8,616 nucleotides of DNA, taken from assembly GCA_027451165.1 (NCBI GenBank), contig DAIDJX010000134.1:1-8616 (forward strand). Direction: 5' to 3'. A model generated the notes under the pieces. It searched no databases and was not told the origin of the DNA. It saw only the letters and a program-made list of their open reading frames with translations. Both the position numbers and the translations under genes were made by a program. This stretch comes from Prolixibacteraceae bacterium (lineage in GTDB: Bacteria; Bacteroidota; Bacteroidia; Bacteroidales; Prolixibacteraceae). The first letter of the stretch is position 1, and every line of letters starts with the position of its first letter. Shown here piece after piece: positions 7,132 through 8,616 of the stretch.

Positions 7132-8382
7132 TCACTTTTCATTGTTTCCCATTTCATACACCAGATCCCCCTTCACAAAAGTCCTCACAATCTTTAACTT
7201 ATAATCATCTATTGTAAACATAACCAGATCAGCCCTTTTCCCGGGCTCCAGGGTTCCCCGGTCATCCAGGTGGTAAAGACGTGCAGGATTGGCACTGACC
7301 ATCTGAATGGCGTCAGAAAGGGAACATCCGGTGAATTTCATTATGTTACCCACCCCTTTGGTAACGGGAGAAGCAGAGCCATACAGCACCTGTTGGGCCG
7401 GAAGATGTAATTTGCCTTCAGGCGTCAGCTCGATGGTTTCGCCGGTTTGTGTAGTGTAGGTGCCGGGAGGAAGGGCAGCATAGCTGGTCACATCAGAGGT
7501 GATGATCGTTTTCCCTGCTCCCTTGATTTTGTAAAACACCAGCACTTCTTCAGGGAGGAGGTGAAACCCGTCACATATGATGCTGATCCAGAGCTGGTCA
7601 TTGGCCAGTTGCGGCCAGAAGGGATTATAGTGCCGGCTGATCATGTTGGCGCAACCATTTCCGAGGTGGGTGGAAATTTTAGCCCCGTTGGTCACCGCAA
7701 GATCAAGCTGCCCCTTGTTTGCATTGTGGTGACCTACCGCCACCACGACCCCACTTTCCGTACATTTTTTTATAAATTCCTGTGCGCCTTGCATTTCGGG
7801 AGCCAGTGTAACCTGAAGTATCTTACCTCCGGCTGCCCGGTTCAACTCCTGAAATTCATTCCAGTCGGGCAGGCGCACGAATTGTTTCGGGTGGGCACCG
7901 CGAAACCCGTCTTCCGGGTTGATGAATGGTCCTTCCAGGTGAAATCCGGGAATGGCACCCAATAACTTTTCATCTTTCAAAGCACCTGCCAGCAACCTGA
8001 AATTACGCAGCAACACCTCCCGGCTGTTGGTGGTGAGGGTTGGAAGGTAGGTGGTCACCCCGCACTTCCACAGCTCGCGGGTGGCTTTTGCAATACCTTC
8101 AGAAGTCAGGTCACTCTCGCCAAAAGCGAAGGATACCCCGGCAAATCCATTTACCTGGTTGTCGAAGAAACCGGGGGCAATGTAGGTTTTACCGTAAGCT
8201 TCCGCAAGTTTCTTCACCGGTTTGACAGAAACAATAATCCCATTTTCAATGGCCACCCGGACAGGCTTACCGGTGGCATAATGAATGCCTTCAATGGTTT
8301 GTTGGGCATTGGCGGCGGAGAAATGGATCATACCGGGAAGGATGGCGATGCAGGTGATCATAAGTTTATTATACATTCCCAT
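7132..8382 (-). CDS. Exported NagA-like amidohydrolase (N-acetylglucosamine-6-phosphate deacetylase family)
   Basis: A 416-residue metal-dependent amidohydrolase of the NagA family. Canonical NagA removes acetate from GlcNAc-6-phosphate in the cytoplasm, but residues 1-26 here form a signal peptide (hydrophobic MITCIAILPGMIHF, cut near SAANA|QQ, no lipobox), so it should act in the periplasm. Family motifs in order: IAPGFFDNQVNG (68-79, Q76 and N78), HLEGPFI (148-154, metal ligand E150), VTLAPE (191-196), VGHHNA (216-221), THLGNG (238-243, H239), DGFH (271-274) and TSD with the likely catalytic D297. The usual THLFNAM loop is replaced by THLGNGCANM plus an insertion, so the substrate may not be GlcNAc-6-phosphate. 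Two starts are possible: ATG 8382 or ATG 8376; an AGGA at plus 8387-8384 sits 7 bases before the second but only 1 base before the first, favouring 8376. It is convergent with the operon. The family is secure; substrate and role are open. Confidence 0.88.
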   Translation of the reverse strand: MGMYNKLMITCIAILPGMIHFSAANAQQTIEGIHYATGKPVRVAIENGIIVSVKPVKKLAEAYGKTYIAPGFFDNQVNGFAGVSFAFGESDLTSEGIAKATRELWKCGVTTYLPTLTTNSREVLLRNFRLLAGALKDEKLLGAIPGFHLEGPFINPEDGFRGAHPKQFVRLPDWNEFQELNRAAGGKILQVTLAPEMQGAQEFIKKCTESGVVVAVGHHNANKGQLDLAVTNGAKISTHLGNGCANMISRHYNPFWPQLANDQLWISIICDGFHLLPEEVLVFYKIKGAGKTIITSDVTSYAALPPGTYTTQTGETIELTPEGKLHLPAQQVLYGSASPVTKGVGNIMKFTGCSLSDAIQMVSANPARLYHLDDRGTLEPGKRADLVMFTIDDYKLKIVRTFVKGDLVYEMGNNEK

Positions 8383-8410
8383 ATCCTAATGCAGAACTTG
8401 GTTAAGGCCA

Positions 8411-8441
8411 TAAAGCTAAATAAAAAGATGTCCGGTTGAAA
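8411..8441 (-). promoter_or_regulatory. Candidate Bacteroidota-type promoter for the NagA-like gene
   Basis: On the minus strand, TTTC (plus 8441-8438), a 19-base spacer and TAGCTTTA (plus 8418-8411) match the Bacteroidota TTTG-(19-21)-TAnnTTTG consensus with one mismatch in each box. The implied leader before the NagA-like start is short, about 25-30 bases. The 14-base direct repeats overlap the -33 box and continue upstream, which strengthens the case that this is a controlled promoter. Confidence 0.38.
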
Positions 8442-8483
8442 ATATCGTTTGATATTATCGAAAATTATTGTTTGTTGTTATCG
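8434..8483. repeat. Three 14-base imperfect direct repeats upstream of the NagA-like gene
   Basis: GGTTGAAAATATCG (8434-8447), GTTTGATATTATCG (8447-8460) and GTTTGTTGTTATCG (8470-8483) share the frame G-x-TTG-x-x-x-x-TATCG. The second matches the first at 11 of 14 positions and the third at 12 of 14. Start-to-start spacings are 13 and 23 bases. The middle copy is also part of the palindrome AATATC-GTTT-GATATT (8441-8456). Overlap with the candidate -33 box suggests binding sites for a regulator of the minus-strand gene, or of an unseen plus-strand gene beyond the window. Confidence 0.45.
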
Positions 8484-8513
8484 ATCATTGGTGCGCTGAC
8501 AGGCATCAATGAT
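8484..8513. repeat. 11-bp imperfect hairpin in the intergenic region
   Basis: ATCATTGGTGC (8484-8494) pairs with GCATCAATGAT (8503-8513) through 10 Watson-Crick pairs and one G-T pair, with an 8-base loop. It starts directly after the third 14-base repeat. There is no T run after it on either strand, so a terminator is unlikely; an RNA leader structure or a protein-binding palindrome fits better. The remaining intergenic DNA, 8514-8564, shows nothing else I can support. Confidence 0.35.
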
Positions 8514-8588
8514 ACGGTGTTAAACGCCATTCTTGAACCTGATTTGACCTGTTGCCTTTTATAGCCCGCAGGGATATGCTGTGAATAA

Positions 8589-8608
8589 CCTCCGGTTTCA
8601 ACCGGAGG
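8589..8608. repeat. REP-like perfect palindrome at the window edge
   Basis: CCTCCGGT (8589-8596) and ACCGGAGG (8601-8608) form a perfect 8-bp GC-rich stem with loop TTCA. It is preceded by the small stem CCCGCAGGG (8565-8573) and GTGAATAA. In Bacteroidota, similar 'CCGG...CCGG' palindromes often flank REP-associated or IS200/IS605-like (Y1) transposase genes or are scattered as repeats; I base that on memory. Only one copy lies in the window, so a terminator of a gene further to the right is the main alternative. Confidence 0.4.
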
Positions 8609-8616
8609 AACTGAAA

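Noticed and set aside
7447..7965. Open frame of 172 codons on the plus strand inside the NagA-like gene
   Set aside because: It is antisense to a gene with clear NagA motifs, and its translation shows no recognisable domain; it is a shadow frame.
8436..8564. Short open frame starting TTG 8436 and ending TAG 8562-8564, about 42 codons with a hydrophobic middle
   Set aside because: It has no ATG, no ribosome binding site, lies across the direct repeats and hairpin, and is short enough to occur by chance.
1..8616. Search for CRISPR arrays, tRNA or rRNA genes, toxin-antitoxin pairs and phage or defence genes
   Set aside because: No regularly spaced repeats of array type, no cloverleaf or rRNA-like sequence and no defence-type domains were seen; all large genes belong to metabolic or carbohydrate-active families.

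Overview
The window looks like a piece of a Bacteroidota chromosome, probably an uncultured or anaerobic Bacteroidales/Marinilabiliales-like lineage. This is an inference. It rests on the gene families (secreted GH116 enzyme, BNR propeller, Gfo/Idh dehydrogenase, aldo/keto reductase with iron-sulfur clusters), signal peptides ending in A|Q or T|Q, A-rich leaders with little Shine-Dalgarno signal, promoter candidates resembling the Bacteroidota TTTG / TAnnTTTG consensus, and a repeat I associate with Bacteroidota intergenic DNA. Base composition looks roughly balanced, near half G+C by eye.

Layout. (1) Positions 2-1045, plus: the 3' part of a gene for a large right-handed beta-helix protein, cut by the window edge. 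(2) Positions 1054-2055, minus: a Gfo/Idh/MocA-type NAD(P)-dependent sugar dehydrogenase, convergent with gene 1 across an 8-base gap. (3) Positions 2056-2271: a divergent control region with an inverted repeat inside a candidate promoter for the dehydrogenase. (4) Positions 2272-7080, plus: a tight three-gene operon made of a secreted GH116-family glycosidase, a secreted BNR/Asp-box beta-propeller protein (ATGA overlap) and a cytoplasmic aldo/keto reductase with a two-cluster ferredoxin-like tail (1-base gap). (5) Positions 7081-7126: a long imperfect hairpin built from two related GC-rich repeat units, lying between convergent genes. (6) Positions 7132-8382, minus: a NagA-family amidohydrolase that carries a signal peptide. 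(7) Positions 8383-8616: non-coding DNA with a candidate promoter, three 14-base direct repeats, an 11-bp hairpin and a terminal REP-like palindrome.

Taken together this reads as an accessory carbohydrate-use locus. Two to four secreted proteins (GH116, BNR propeller, NagA-like amidohydrolase, possibly the beta-helix protein) would trim a glycan or glycoside outside the cytoplasm. Two redox enzymes (Gfo/Idh and Fe-S aldo/keto reductase) would handle the released sugar or aglycone inside. No SusC/SusD pair, transporter or regulator gene is visible, so the substrate cannot be fixed from this window. The most unusual points are the exported NagA-like protein with an altered substrate loop, the BNR protein that lacks the sialidase N-terminal Arg motif, and the repeat cluster upstream of the NagA-like gene.
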